Program-made: the position numbers and the translations under genes | The notes under the pieces: generated by a model | Seen by the model: the letters and a program-made list of their open reading frames with translations, nothing else | Told to the model about the DNA's origin: nothing | The model's database searches: none | Shown here: piece by piece, positions 35,000 to 47,233 of the stretch | Position numbering within the stretch: position 1 is the first letter of the stretch | Layout of the letters: each line of letters begins with the position of its first letter | Assembly: GCA_021464415.1 (NCBI GenBank) | Contig: CM038469.1 | Span: 61,299,650-61,363,649, forward strand | Reading direction: 5' to 3' | Length of the DNA stretch: 64,000 nt | Source of the DNA: Lonicera japonica | Lineage: Eukaryota > Streptophyta > Magnoliopsida > Dipsacales > Caprifoliaceae

Positions 35000-37343
35000 G
35001 AGTTCTTTTGTTAAGTAGGGTTCTTTTCAAACATATTTAGGAGAATATGGTAGTTTTGAACATATTTGTGGAAATAGGGCTGTTATAAAAACACTAGTCA
35101 AAGGTGCGTTTTTTCCCTTAAAAACGCTGGTCAATCCAGCGATTTTACAAAAAAAAAATAAAATTAAAAACGCCAGAGAAGGCGGCGTTTTTACGTGAAA
35201 AAACACAAGACTATCCAACGTTTTTACGCTTAAAAACACTAGCCTATCTAGCGTTTTTAAGCCAACCATTTTTCACCTTTTTAACCTCACAGCAGGCAAC
35301 TTAAATCATATAGCAGAGCAGTCGCTTGAAACTTAAGCTTTCCTCTTCATCTTTATAATTTCAAATTTACAAATTCTTATGCTACCTCCATTCATTCACT
35401 CTAAAACCTCCATTTATTCACTTGAAAAGAAGAAGGTTAGTTTATTACAAAGTTAATTTTTTACTATATATTATTATACTTCACATATTATGTAATTTTT
35501 CAATTTGAATTCTTAAAAACACATTTAAAAGGTTCACATTTTTTTTGGTTTGTAAACAAATTGTGACAATTACTTAATAATAACAAAACAAAGAAAAATA
35601 TATATCTTATAATATAGATAGAAAATTGCTGATATAAAAAATGAAATAGTTTTAAGAGTAATGTGAAATTTTTTTAATAGGAGTAAGAAAAGTGGATTAT
35701 AATAGTTTTTTATAATTTTTGTCTTACACGTAACTTTATATCTACAATTTCAAACATACAAACTTTTATTGGTAAATTTTAAATCTACAAACTTTTAAAT
35801 GGTATTTTGTTTTAAATTCCAGAAAAATAGATAGGGAAAAAAGATAAGATATTAAAATTGGTGGAATAAGGGAGATAAAAAGTTGTTCACTTTCTTGATT
35901 TGATGGGTTGAAAACAATAAATTTTAATTGTGTTCCCATAGTAGCAAAGTCCTATAGGAAGATATATTTTCTACAAAATCATCTTATTACAAATTAAACC
36001 ATTAGCAATATTGCAGTAAACTTTTGAATTACAGTTCTGGATAAACCCTTTGAGACGGCAATTTCGTTATTTACAAGTTTGCGTTTAAAATTATAATTAA
36101 AAACTACCCTTCAAGATTAAAAATAATATCATATTGTATTTGCATCATTTTTCCCAGATAAGTCTTCGAACTCCGGTTCCAATTCCGGATTATATTCATA
36201 CGTCTCTTGCAATTGCTTGTTATGTTATGTACATAAATGCCTTTACTTCAGTTATTAAGTTATGTACACAAATGTACTATTGCATATGAATTGTTTATTA
36301 GTTTATATCTAATGGACACATACACGAAACATGTATTATATCTAAACCATACGAAATATGATAATAAATAATATACTTAAAATTGCCAAGACATACAATA
36401 TATGATGATAAACACTTTTTTTAACATAAAGCCCTACGAAATATGATAATAAATGATTTATTCAAAATTGTAAATCATTTGTTCCATAAAAAAATTTAAT
36501 TATAATGTAATATATTTAGGACAAAATGGAGGTTTTGGGACACTTTTGTCCCATAGGAAAAAATTGTAAATCATTTGTTTCACGTAATTAATTATTTTTT
36601 ATTTGACTATTATTTTTTATTTTTTTATCATGCCGGACGGCACGGGTATACCCTAGTTTATAATAACAAATACATTCTTTAAAATTATAAAATAAATTTG
36701 TCAAAAAACAAATATTGAATACACATACATACATTCCACAAATCTATAGAGTAAATCCACATATATATATTATAATCAAACAAATTCCTTTCTCATTATA
36801 ACTTGATAATATGTGAAGTATAATAATATATAGTAAAAAATCAACTTTGTAATAAACTAACATTCTTCTTTTCAAGTGAATAAATGGAGGTTCTAGAGTG
36901 AATGCATGGAGGTTTTGGAGTTAATGAATGGAGCTTTTGGAATAAATGAATAGAGGTAGTAAAAGAATTTATAGACTTGCAATTATAAAGATGAAGAGGA
37001 AAGCTTAAGTTTCAGGCGGCTGCTTCTGTTATCTGATTTAAATTGCCTACCGTTAGATTAAAAGGGTGAAAAATGGTCGACTTAAAAACGTTGGATAGGC
37101 TAGTGTTTTTAAGTGTAAAAACGCTGGATAATCTGGTGTTTTTTCGCGTAAAAACGCTGCCTTCTCTGGCGTTTTTAAATTTTATTTTTTTTTGTAAAAT
37201 CGCTAGATTGACCAGCGTTTTTAAGGGAAAAAAATACACCCTTGACTAGCGTTTTTATAACACCCCTATTTTCACAAATATGTTCAAAACTACCATATTC
37301 TCCTAAATATGTTTGAAAAGAACCCTACTTAAAAAAAGAACTC
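35000..37343. mobile_element. Mutator-like foldback element with 9-bp target duplication
   Basis: A 2,344-bp element starts GAGTTCTTTTGTTAAGTAGGG and ends CCCTACTTAAAAAAAGAACTC. Its inverted arms are about 490-540 bp long (35000-35491 and 36806-37343). It is flanked by the perfect 9-bp direct repeat GAGTTTAGA (34991-34999 and 37344-37352), the size typical of Mutator-like elements. The arms are dense in AAAAACGCT/AGCGTTTTT motifs (for example 35120-35260 and 37085-37255). The ~1.3-kb centre is AT-rich and has no transposase, so the element is non-autonomous. Confidence 0.9.
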
Positions 37344-37352
37344 GAGTTTAGA

Positions 37353-37726
37353 TTGACGTAGAGTCCCATCAATGGATTAAGCAAAATAATTTATATTATA
37401 TCTGTAAAAATAATTTATATTTGTATTCTCAAAATAATTTGTTTTTTTCACAATAGTAAGAGTATTACTTTAAAAAATTATATTATATATTACTTTGATA
37501 ATAATTGTAATTTTTTAACAATAATATCACTCTTAGTATTTACATAATATTATTAAATTAATCTCATGCCAAAATTTTATAAAATAATGCATGATTATTA
37601 GTGTGGGATTAAACATAATGAATAAATATTATAATCACAAAAAATGTATACAAAAAGTAGAGGCAAGACATTTGGTAAGCTAGCACAAGGACATGGTTTC
37701 AAGTCATAACCAGATTTAACTATATA
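37353..37726. other. AT-rich spacer, no gene
   Basis: Nothing recognisable between the foldback element and the next repeat. Confidence 0.5.
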
Positions 37727-37730
37727 TAAC

Positions 37731-38240
37731 ATCCATAAAGTTTACCCTGCGTTGCATTTTTGTTCATGATCTTTCAACTTGTACTCATAAAACTATGAAG
37801 TTTCAATTGCGTTTCACTTTTATCCGAAAGTGGATGTGATGTCAAAATCTTTAACGGAATTGCTCATGTGCCACACATGTGATATCATAACTGGTATTTC
37901 GCCTCATTTCATAATTTTTTCCACACTTCATTAGCCCTAATCCGATCTAAAGTCAATATTTTCAACCAAATGATGATTAAGAAAGCAAAAATTGGAGAAA
38001 TACGATCCATACTTGAAGAAATCAATGGCATAAATCAATGATAATAAACAAAAAAAATAGTAAATGAGGTGGAATATTGGTTATGCCCCTCACATGAGCG
38101 GCACGTGAGTAATTCCGTTAGGGTTTTGACGGCACATCCACCTTTGGACAAAAGTGAACAGGGGTGAAACTTTATGGTTTTACAAGAGCAAGTTGGAACA
38201 TCATAGACAAAAGTGCAACTTGGGGTAAACTTCACGAGTA
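37731..38240. repeat. MITE-like inverted repeat (AAGTTTACCC ends)
   Basis: The left part (AAAGTTTACCCTGCGTTGCATTTTTGT) and right part (ACAAAAGTGCAACTTGGGGTAAACTTCA) are inverted copies, with further inverted matches such as ACTATGAAGTTTCA/TGAAACTTTATGG. Ends are approximate and no target duplication was confirmed. Confidence 0.55.
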
Positions 38241-38515
38241 TTATACGTATTTAACTCTTAGAATCACATAAATAAATGTATAGGTTGTATTGTTTGTATC
38301 AAGTAAAAATGAAGAATTATTTCATGTTAAACATATAAATAATTCTTGAAAAATGTAATTTATGGATATTAATTACTATATACACTGACGTATCATATGC
38401 TTATTGTTCAGTGATAAATTTGTTGATTTTATTTACTAGAAAAAAGTTCATTGACAAAATATTTGAACAAAACTAGGTGAAAGAAAAAAAAATGTATCAA
38501 TAGAACCTCTGTATG

Positions 38516-39089
38516 CAGTGGCGAAGCCAGGAATAATTTTCAAGGGGGGCCAAAAAAAATTTAAGCCAAATCAAACTCAATAATTTTGTTTACAGACCAA
38601 TTTTTTACTAAAATACTTCTCCATTCTATTTCGATATTTCGAAAAAGTTAAAAATAATATACTAAAATTAATTATATATCTTGAAATATCTTTTGATATA
38701 TAATCCAAAAAAAAATGAAGATTGTGTTTCGGAAAAAAAAAAATAAACCGTAATAAAAAACGTCTGCCTAAATAATGAATGGAAGAAAGTGAAAATTTCA
38801 TATATATTACAAACTTACACCTTTAACTTATAATGATAGTTGCACGAAGCCCCCCGCACACATCACAAAAATCTCACAGAGCCCTCACCAAACGTTGCCC
38901 CTTTACTTATATTACAACCGCTCCCCCTCGACTTATAAGTTTAATCATAAACAACGCCCCTTGCCCAAAATTACACGTTGGCCCCTCAACTATCCCTTCC
39001 CACACATAAGCCCCTATACTCTATAAAAATTTCCAAAAAGCCCAGGCGGGGCCATGGCCCCACCTGGCCCCCATGTGGCTCCGCCCCTG
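38516..39089. mobile_element. hAT-type MITE (CAGTGGCG ends)
   Basis: A 574-bp element starts CAGTGGCGAAGCCA and ends TGGCTCCGCCCCTG, imperfect 14-bp terminal inverted repeats of the common plant hAT form CAGNGGCGGAGCCA. Flanks TCTGTATG (38508-38515) and TCTGTACA (39090-39097) match at 6 of 8 positions, consistent with an aged 8-bp duplication. The right part is unusually rich in C and G (38840-39085). No transposase is present. Confidence 0.75.
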
Positions 39090-39339
39090 TCTGTACACAT
39101 GTAACTTTGAAGGAAGAAGAAGATCGTATCTTATGCAGCACAAATAGAATTGAATAATCTAAAGTTAATATTCTTAATATATCATAATGGAGTTCTATGG
39201 ATATGAAAAGCATGCATGTAGCTGCTGTTGTGGATGGAAACTGTTCAAACTCTGAAGGAAGGGCAAAATTTTGCATAAGTGGTTAAAGGGAATAAGGAGC
39301 TTGTTAGGATGAAGTTTCCATGTAATGAATCCATGATAT

Positions 39340-42300
39340 TGGATTTTGATAAAATCAAGATTTCATCTCCATCGAGTACTGATCCTTACCATTCGGTGGT
39401 GCTTAAACCAGAGTTTAGAACGAGAGCCTCAAGAACTCGGAAGATATTTTAATGGCATAAATTTCCATTATCTTACCCGGCCAATTCTAGAATCCTTGGG
39501 GGGAGTTCTTCTTTTCATAATAACTGGGGAATGATATTTCCTTTTTCAAATGTGAAAATGATGAATCATTAGTTAGAGCTCTTATTGGAGATCTTTAGGT
39601 GATAGCTGATAACTATATGGCTCTACAAAATCATGGATTTTGTGCAGATATTGCATCTATTTAATCTACTACTAGCGTTTAGGTGCGCATCCCGGCTTTA
39701 CCTGTGCTTGTGGAGTTTTATAATGAAGATATTTCGTATTCCATTGCTAAATGTATTGGGAAACCTTTGAAGGTAAATATGAATATGTACGTTTTGGGCT
39801 TCTAAAGGAAAATATGCTCTCGTATTTGTATTCAAAATGATTTTAATCAAACTGTGGTTAATAGGGTTTGGAAATTCGTACTGGCAAGACGAAGAGATTG
39901 GTACGAAAATATTAGGGATCTGATACCTGTAGATCAAGATTTGGAGCACCGAGATCTAGATCTGGACGATGGGACAGCGGAGGCGCGTGAGAGAGCGTGG
40001 ATTGGCCAAAAATGATGATTCAAACTCTGGATTGATCATCTGGAAGAGAGGAATCGTTTGATATATGTTTGGTGATTTTTGGAGATCGTTTGAGAACGGA
40101 CAGAACTCTTTAGATGACAAAATTGAAGGTACGTACGAAGGTAACAGCCGCTTGCCGACGAAGCCGATCTCGGTAAAAACCAGACAACGGATCTAACCTT
40201 CTAATACCAAGTCAAACCTCATATGGAGATAGAGAATGGAGAGAAATAGAGAATATAACTCTAGAGAGAGAAAGAAATTCTTATTGTTTCTTGGTGATTT
40301 ACACATACAATTGAAGTAAGTATATATACAACTTGAGATAGACATTAAAGAAGAATCCAATGCTAGGTTGTGATGGTGTCTAAAGGTTGCTAGGTTGTGA
40401 TGGTGTTTAAAGGTTGCTAGAGAATGGTCTCTAATGTTATAGTATTCAATGTTAGTATCCAATGCTACAACGCTAACAGGATGGATAATTTATTTTTAAA
40501 TGTGAAAATTTGTTTACAATTTATTTTGGGCTAAAGTGGCAGCCTACCCAATGTCGATTTTGAATAAAGCTTAGAACAACTATCCTCTTTTAGGCATGAT
40601 GGAAAATTGGAAATTGTTAATATAGAAGAAGCGCAAATTGAGAGTGGTCCAGTACTGACCTGGAGATTGCTTAGAATAACTAGTTACTTCTGGTGCCGAT
40701 GTTACTTCGTTTACAGCCACTATTCCTCTATATTTGGTAGGCCTGGCCGATCAATTAATCTCCGCACCCTGGTCGATTGGATTCAGATAATGCTACCAAA
40801 TCGCATCACAATGATGGACTTCAGCCTCTTCATAGCAACCGTTATCGAACTCGATCCCCGGTACCGGCAAATGACCATGTCCATGACGATGAAAGAGTTA
40901 CCTAAGGCCGTACTGTTGTTCTAAATACCAATATCATGCATTGATCACTAGGCATATCGTAGCACTCAAAGGGGCAAACCATGCCATCAGACCCAGCGCT
41001 GATATGCGAGATACTAGGGCTTGTGGAGCCTGACTTTGATTTTCGTCAGCAGCTAATGAAAATTATAACCTGGAATTGCTGGGTGCAAGTGAGCCTGGAT
41101 TTAGTACCCATTGTTGGGGTTTAAAATTAAGCTATCAACCAAATGTCTTGGTGCTTATGGAAACAAAAGTCATTATAAGGTTCTGACGGTAGGCTTAATT
41201 TGTTGGTGTTTTATGGGATCCCATGCACTATTATTAATGTTCAAATTACGACTTATCATCCTCAAGCAGCAGTACATGTAATTCGATTCAATTGTGAAAA
41301 TAGACGATTTTTATTGGAATGTTCCTGTGTTTGGCCGTTTATTTTAAGCTAAACAAAAAAAAAATTTACTCAATTAATTAGAAGGTATTTAATGTACGCA
41401 AGATTATCATCTAAATAGGTTTTTAATTAATTTGGAATCTAAAGAAATATTTTGGTACCAGAAATCACGTTTGCAATGCTTAAATATGAGGTTTTACCAC
41501 TTATCAACTATCACTAGTCATATATAAATAGAATATAATAAATGGAAGCCTCTCATGGTTTGTAGATGTGGGCCTCTTATATCACATCTTCTATTTGCTA
41601 ATGATATTTTACTGTTTACACAAGGGAATGAGAAGCAAGTGGATGTGGTTTTGGATGTGATTCAGAAATTCAGCCAGGAGTGGGGACAAACAGTTAGTCG
41701 TGATAAATCTGTTAGGTTACTTGGTCCTAGAGTGAGTTCTTGTTATGATTCGTCATTATATTGCTACTACTGAGGGTATTTGCACAACTAAAAAAATTTG
41801 GGGAAGTATCTCGGTATTCATCTTATCCAAGGTTGGGTGAATAAGCATGCGTTTGCTTATGTCATGGATAAAGTTCAACAACATCCAAGGGGCTGAAAAG
41901 TGAAGAATTTGAGTCTCTCTGGGAGATGCACTCTTATACAATCGATGTTGGCCAGGATTCCTTCTTATACCATGCTAGCATTGTGGGTTCCTAAAGGGAC
42001 CTGTGACATCTTTAATAAGTTAAGCAAGAATTTTCTTTGGGATCTACGGAAGACAAACGAGAGATCCATCTCGTTAAATTAAGTAATGTCACAAAGCAAA
42101 AGATCGAAAGAATGAGGATTAGGATTACGAGAAGTTCGGGCAGTTAATGCATCCTTACTCATAAAGGTGGGGGTCGGCTACTAACAGATGGAGATGCGAT
42201 TTGGCCTAGAGTTTTTCATGCCAAATTTATTAAAGATACTCATCTCATGGAAGCTACTGTTAAACCAACTAATTCGTACATATGGAAAGGTGTGGTTAGA

Positions 42301-43490
42301 AGTTTAAACATGGTTAAGGGTGGGTCGTTTGGGTGGCAGGGGAGCATCAGGACATGGTGGTTTGGAAAAGATCCCAAAATGGTATTCCCACTGTCGTTCT
42401 TTCTACAAGTTTATCACTTGGACGAAAGACAATCAAAATGGTGAATCGCGGAATTGGATTTGGAAAATAGCATGCCAAAAAAATTTGAATCTTTGGCTGG
42501 CTTATTATGCACCGAAGACTTCCTCTTAATTCATATCAAGCACATATTGGTATTGCGGAGTTTGACATTTGCCCCCCATATTGTCAAGAGCTGCTGAGAC
42601 GATTAGCCACTTTTTAAGGGAATGCCCCCAGTCACAAATTGTAAGGCAAATGCTTATTTCTTATACTCGACTTGTAAATTTCTTCAATTTCAAGGTCAAA
42701 TAATTGATCTAGTTCAATGTGAAGGATCAGGCTAGCTGGTCTACATCAATATCATATAATTGATCCCAATTGTTCGTATTTGCCATTTGGAAACATCATA
42801 ATGATCAAGTGTTCTACCAAACATTGTACAATCTATATCGGGTCTTGAAGCATACTCTTACTATGGCCATAGATTTACAAATAAATAAAACAGATTCTTT
42901 TGGGTTAAGCGATCCACTTAATGGTATATGGGTTAAACCACCTCTGGGATATCTTAAGTTGAATCTGGATGGTGGTTTTTATGATGGTGAGGCAGTGTAC
43001 GAATGTGTGTTTCGGGGTGATGCAGGACGTTGGTTGTGGGGTTTTACAGGCTCATTTCATGGAAATACTAATCTCTCAGCATAGGTCAGAGCGTTAAAAG
43101 TGGGTCTGCAGCAATTGGAAAGTCGAGGGCACATGCGTGTAATTGTTGAAACTTACTCCTCTCAATCTCTAACTTCATTCAATGGGTGCCCTATGTCGAA
43201 GCATTCGGAGGCAAAGAATGTTCTCAAGTGTAATCAATTGAATATGCGTATTTGGAGTTGCTCGGTGTTGAATACTCCTCGTTGCTCGAATATGTGTGCC
43301 GATGCTGTTGCAAAGCTAGGATATAGCTTAGATTCTTCTGATATCACTTTCATTTTGAACGTAACCCAATCTCATGTTGTGAATATTGTGATTAGTGAGG
43401 CTATACTTTTTTCTTGGTCCAAAGGGAGAGCTTTAAACTCTATATATTATATAAATCGGAATAGAAAATCTCCATTACTGAAGGTGGTAT
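39340..43490 (+). mobile_element. Decayed L1-type LINE with ORF1, endonuclease, RT and RNase H remnants
   Basis: On the + strand, in order: ORF1-like DUF4283 sequence (about 39340-39870; VRIPALPVLVEFYNEDISYS and IAKCIGKPLKVNM); an apurinic endonuclease start (about 41057-41180; MKIITWNCW, then NVLVLMETKV); the reverse transcriptase core with FANDILLF in place of FADD (about 41580-41720); the post-core region with LSLSGRCTLIQSMLARIPSY (41900-42080); a zinc-binding region (about 42440-42640); and an RNase H-like domain (about 42930-43440; LKLNLDGGF, and CADAVAKLGYS). Many frameshifts and stops break it, so it is dead. An LTR remnant lies between ORF1 and the endonuclease. Confidence 0.85.
40202..40478 (-). 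mobile_element. LTR-retrotransposon LTR remnant with primer-binding site
   Basis: Read on the - strand, the segment starts TGTTAGCGTTG at 40478 and runs to about 40204. It is followed at once by TGGTATTAGAAGG, a variant of the TGGTATCAGAGC initiator-tRNA primer-binding site of plant Ty1/copia elements. A short GC-richer leader follows (to about 39960). Only one LTR was recognised and no gag or pol, so the element is truncated. It lies inside the older LINE. Confidence 0.55.
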
Positions 43491-44054
43491 AGCATAGATC
43501 AAAGTTTTTTTTCATAGCCACTAACATAAAGACCTAAAATACCAAGGACCGAAAATTAAAACCCCGAGGGGGGCCTACAACGTAATACACGAAAAAACAA
43601 CATAATACAACAACAGAAAAACACAATCCTAAAACCTCAAAAAGGTGCTAAAACAAAAACATACACAAAAAACAATACTAGAAGAGTGTCACAGGTCGAA
43701 CCACGAGAATTGTCAAAAAAACGAAAACTAAGGATGAGGCCTCTAAAGGTACATGTATCCCTTCGAGGGGTAGCTCCAATAACCTTAGTGATTGTGCAAA
43801 CCAATGCCGAGGAAACCAAAGCAGCAACAAATAGATGAGATGTCTAACGCCGATGCCGGCGGTGGTGCTGGTGGCAGCTTCGTTGGCTGGATATGAAGCC
43901 CAAACTAATTAATAGATCTAAAGAAGAAACTAGCAGATTTGGAAACTGATGTCGCACAGATCTAGTAACGGGAGACCAAGATGAGGCATAGCAAACACAC
44001 AACGACCAATATTTAATGGGTTTTGGCCCCTTTTTGTATACCCTAAAGAAAGAC

Positions 44055-44505
44055 CTACAATCTGTTCGGATCGAAGGTGATAGATGAAAAGGAAATAGTT
44101 AATTAGGAGGAGAAGAAATAAAATAAAATGAAAATGAATGAGTTTAATCTTATTATTGTTTGGATGGCTAGGGAGGGAAAAGAATGGAATGGAAATAAAT
44201 CTTGTTTTGATAGAAAAAAAAAAAGAGAAATGAAATAAATGTGATTTAATATATTATTAACAAATTATGGTTAAATTTAGAAAAACGTAAAAATATCATT
44301 AAAAATTTTTCCTTTCCCTCCTAATCCTCTCAATATTGGAAGGAAACAAAATAAATGAATAAAAGGGATTGGCATTCCCTCTCAATTTCTCCGTTTCCTC
44401 TCCACTCCCTATTATAAATCTATTCAAACGAGTGAAATGTAACCATTCCTCATCTTTTCTTTTCCTTTCCTTTCATCTCCATTCCTTCAATCCAAACGGA
44501 CTGCT
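44055..44505. repeat. MITE-like insertion private to unit 1
   Basis: The sequence absent from unit 2 starts near CTGTTCGGATCG, has TTGTTTGGATGG...GGAATGGAAAT on the left and ATTTCTCCGTTTCC...CTTCAATCCAAACGGAC on the right in inverted arrangement. The TIR-like ends fit a MITE of the GTTTGGAT..ATCCAAAC type. Ends are approximate. Confidence 0.5.
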
Positions 44506-45051
44506 AAGTTCACTGTTAAAACAATTATTTGATATTCAAAGTAAACAATGTTACCTACTCAGAAAAAACAAATTAAATGTCATAATTCATAAAAAGTCAT
44601 CAATTTTTTTTTGGTTATTTTAATGTAGCTACGTGGTTAAAATTAATTTTTTTTTTCAGTTAGGTATAAAGGTGTTCTGGCGAACCCGGAAACTTAATAA
44701 CAGAATCGAGCTGGGTCGAACCATCCATCAAAAATTTAACCAAAACAATGAAACCAAAATTGAATATCTTTGGTTCGATTTTGGGGCGTGAATGCAAAAC
44801 CAAACTAAACTGAATCATAGCATACGTGACTCAAAAATAATAATAATTCACTATCTAAAATTTTTATGCTCTTAAACTTTACCAGGTCTAGTCAGAAAAT
44901 TGATTATTTTAAATATCATGAATATTGGAATTATATTATATAAATCGGAATAAAAAATCTCCATTACCAAAGGTGGTATGGCATATATCAAAGTTTCTCT
45001 TAATAGTTGCTAACATTTAAACTTAACATACTAAAGGAAATTTAAGACTAA

Positions 45052-45998
45052 GATGCCGTTTAATAAAACAACTGAAAACTGAAACTGAAAAAACTATTTA
45101 TTTACTTCTGAAAACTGTATCTGAAAAAATGTTGTTTGTTTGAATATAACACATCTGAAAACTGTATTTTTTTTAATATGACAATTTTGCCCTTATTAGT
45201 CTATTTAGACCACATGATTCTAAATGAAAATAAAAAAGGCTGGATCAAAGCACTTTTTTCTGACACTCGCTACTACTCCTCTGTACATATAGGGAAGACC
45301 AGCTTTTTAGGAATCAAAAAGTCACAAAGTCAAAGCCAAATAAACCCCCAATGAGCTCATTTCTATACACCCACACTTGTACAATTCATTGGTAAGTTAA
45401 ATGTTCTCAAATAGTGTGTAATTCTTAACTTTGAATTTGATTCTTATTGTTAAGAAAAAGAAAAAAAAAGTTAAATAATTTGTATGTTTAATTGTCTCAG
45501 TATTTTTTTTAATTCATTTAAAACAAGCAACATAACTTTCCACAGCATCATATGACTTTGAATATTATGATGTAATGCCCAACTTAAAAGACAACCCACC
45601 TGAAGGTAATGGTATATCGATATTTCAATTTTTGTATATAGTAAACATTACCTCCATCAATCATTGATATATATATATATATAAATATATTTGAGGCTCA
45701 CCACCGAAGAGGAAGAAGCTGTGCGTGACTGCGTGGTGTTGTGTTTTGAAGCGTGCATGTTGTGTATGTATTTTGATGGTTTTAAAGAGGATAAAATAAG
45801 TATTTTCCAACATGGTGTTTTCATATTTTAGTTTTAAGAGACAACTTTGACACTTAAAATTTTGGATGCAAATTTTCAGATTTAAGTGGTAAATTAATTA
45901 TTTTTTTTGGCAACCAAACAACTTCCACACCACTTAAATCTAAATTTTTATTTTTTTTAAGTTTTCAGATTTAAGTGAGCAAAACAAACAACTCCAAA
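45052..45998. mobile_element. ~0.95-kb insertion 1 in duplication unit 2
   Basis: It splits homology between the two units. The left end is GATGCCGTTTAATAAAACA.CTGAAAACTG; the right end, read inverted, is GGAGTTGTTTGTTTTGCTCACTTAAATCTGAAAAC. It shares left-end sequence, CTGAAAACTGTATCTGAAAAAA and the AATATGACAATTT.GCCCTTATTAG block with insertion 2. It is non-coding and probably a non-autonomous DNA transposon; both insertions sit after CTAAG. Confidence 0.65.
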
Positions 45999-46136
45999 AG
46001 AGGCCTTCCAACGTAAAACATACATAAAAATATATATATATATATAAACAAACGTAATCCTAAAACCTTAAATAGGCACTAAAACATAACACATACACAA
46101 AAAACAACACCAAGAGAGCATCACACAGCCGAACTA

Positions 46137-46871
46137 AGGTGGCGTTCGATAAAACATCTGAAAACTGAAATTCAAAAAACTGTTTGTTCAGGTCTGAAAA
46201 CTGTATCTGAAAAAAAATTATCGTTTAAATATAACACATTTGAAAACTGCTTTTTTTAATATGACAATTTAGCCCTTATTAGTTTATTTATATCAAATGA
46301 TTCTAGCAAGCTAACCCATTTCATTTATGAAAATTAATAACATCTTAAATTAGTAGCTAGTGGACATTTATCTGATCACTAGGACAAGGTGAAGAATCAC
46401 ACAGCAAATTAAAGGGAAATTAAACCACTCACTATTAGCAGCAAAAAAACATAGCAATAATAATTAAGCACAAATTCCAAGTGTAACATAACAAACCAAA
46501 TAAATAAAGATTATGATTAATTACAATGTTTAAATTTATCACATCACCAATCCGTAAAAAAACCACAACCGAGTGTACACAATACAACTAAGTACAACAT
46601 TATCGAGTGTGTTACATAGCTAAGAATTCACAGTAGATTCGAATATGGACACACACAGCACTTTCAGTATTTAACATATACAACCCCTTCAATCTTGATA
46701 TCGAAAAAACCCAAAATTTGATGAATATACTTCCAAAAAACTTCAAAAACCCCAACAAAGATATAGCTACAAATTATAGAGATAGGGAGATGAATGTAAG
46801 AGAGAAATGGGGAAAAACTAGGGCTCAATTTGTGTGTGTTTGCTACAATTACTAGGACTCAAAAGATGAAA

Positions 46872-46907
<36 letters not shown>

Positions 46908-47233
46908 ATGAATGTAGTGAATCATAAACAAAGGAGAAGGAGAGAGAGAGGGGTTATGTGTTGTGGGAAGGGTAGGTGTGCGTAGGAAAAAAAGATGCGA
47001 AGGATTTGTGCGTGTGTTTTTGTTTTAAAAGAGGGTAGAATAAGTAATTCACATACTTTAAAATTCATATCTCAGTTTTAAGCGACAAATTTGCCACTTA
47101 AAACTTTTGATGAAATTTTCAAATTTTAAACGATAAAAATTAAGTTTTTAGATTTAAATTTTAGTAAACAAATAACTTTAAAACCAATTAAATCTGAAAA
47201 CTTAAAATTTTTAAATTTAAGTGCATCAAACAA
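46137..47233. mobile_element. ~1.1-kb insertion 2 in duplication unit 2
   Basis: Same family as insertion 1: left end GGTGGCGTTCGATAAAACATCTGAAAACTG; right end, read inverted, GAGGGTTGTTTGTTTGATGCACTTAAAT. AAG or CAAG lies at both flanks and may be a short target duplication. An AT/GT microsatellite lies at about 46872-46908. No transposase is seen. Confidence 0.65.

Noticed and set aside
40607..40924. 105-codon + strand frame
   Set aside because: It lies within the decayed LINE between its ORF1 and endonuclease remnants; treated as part of that element, not as a host gene.
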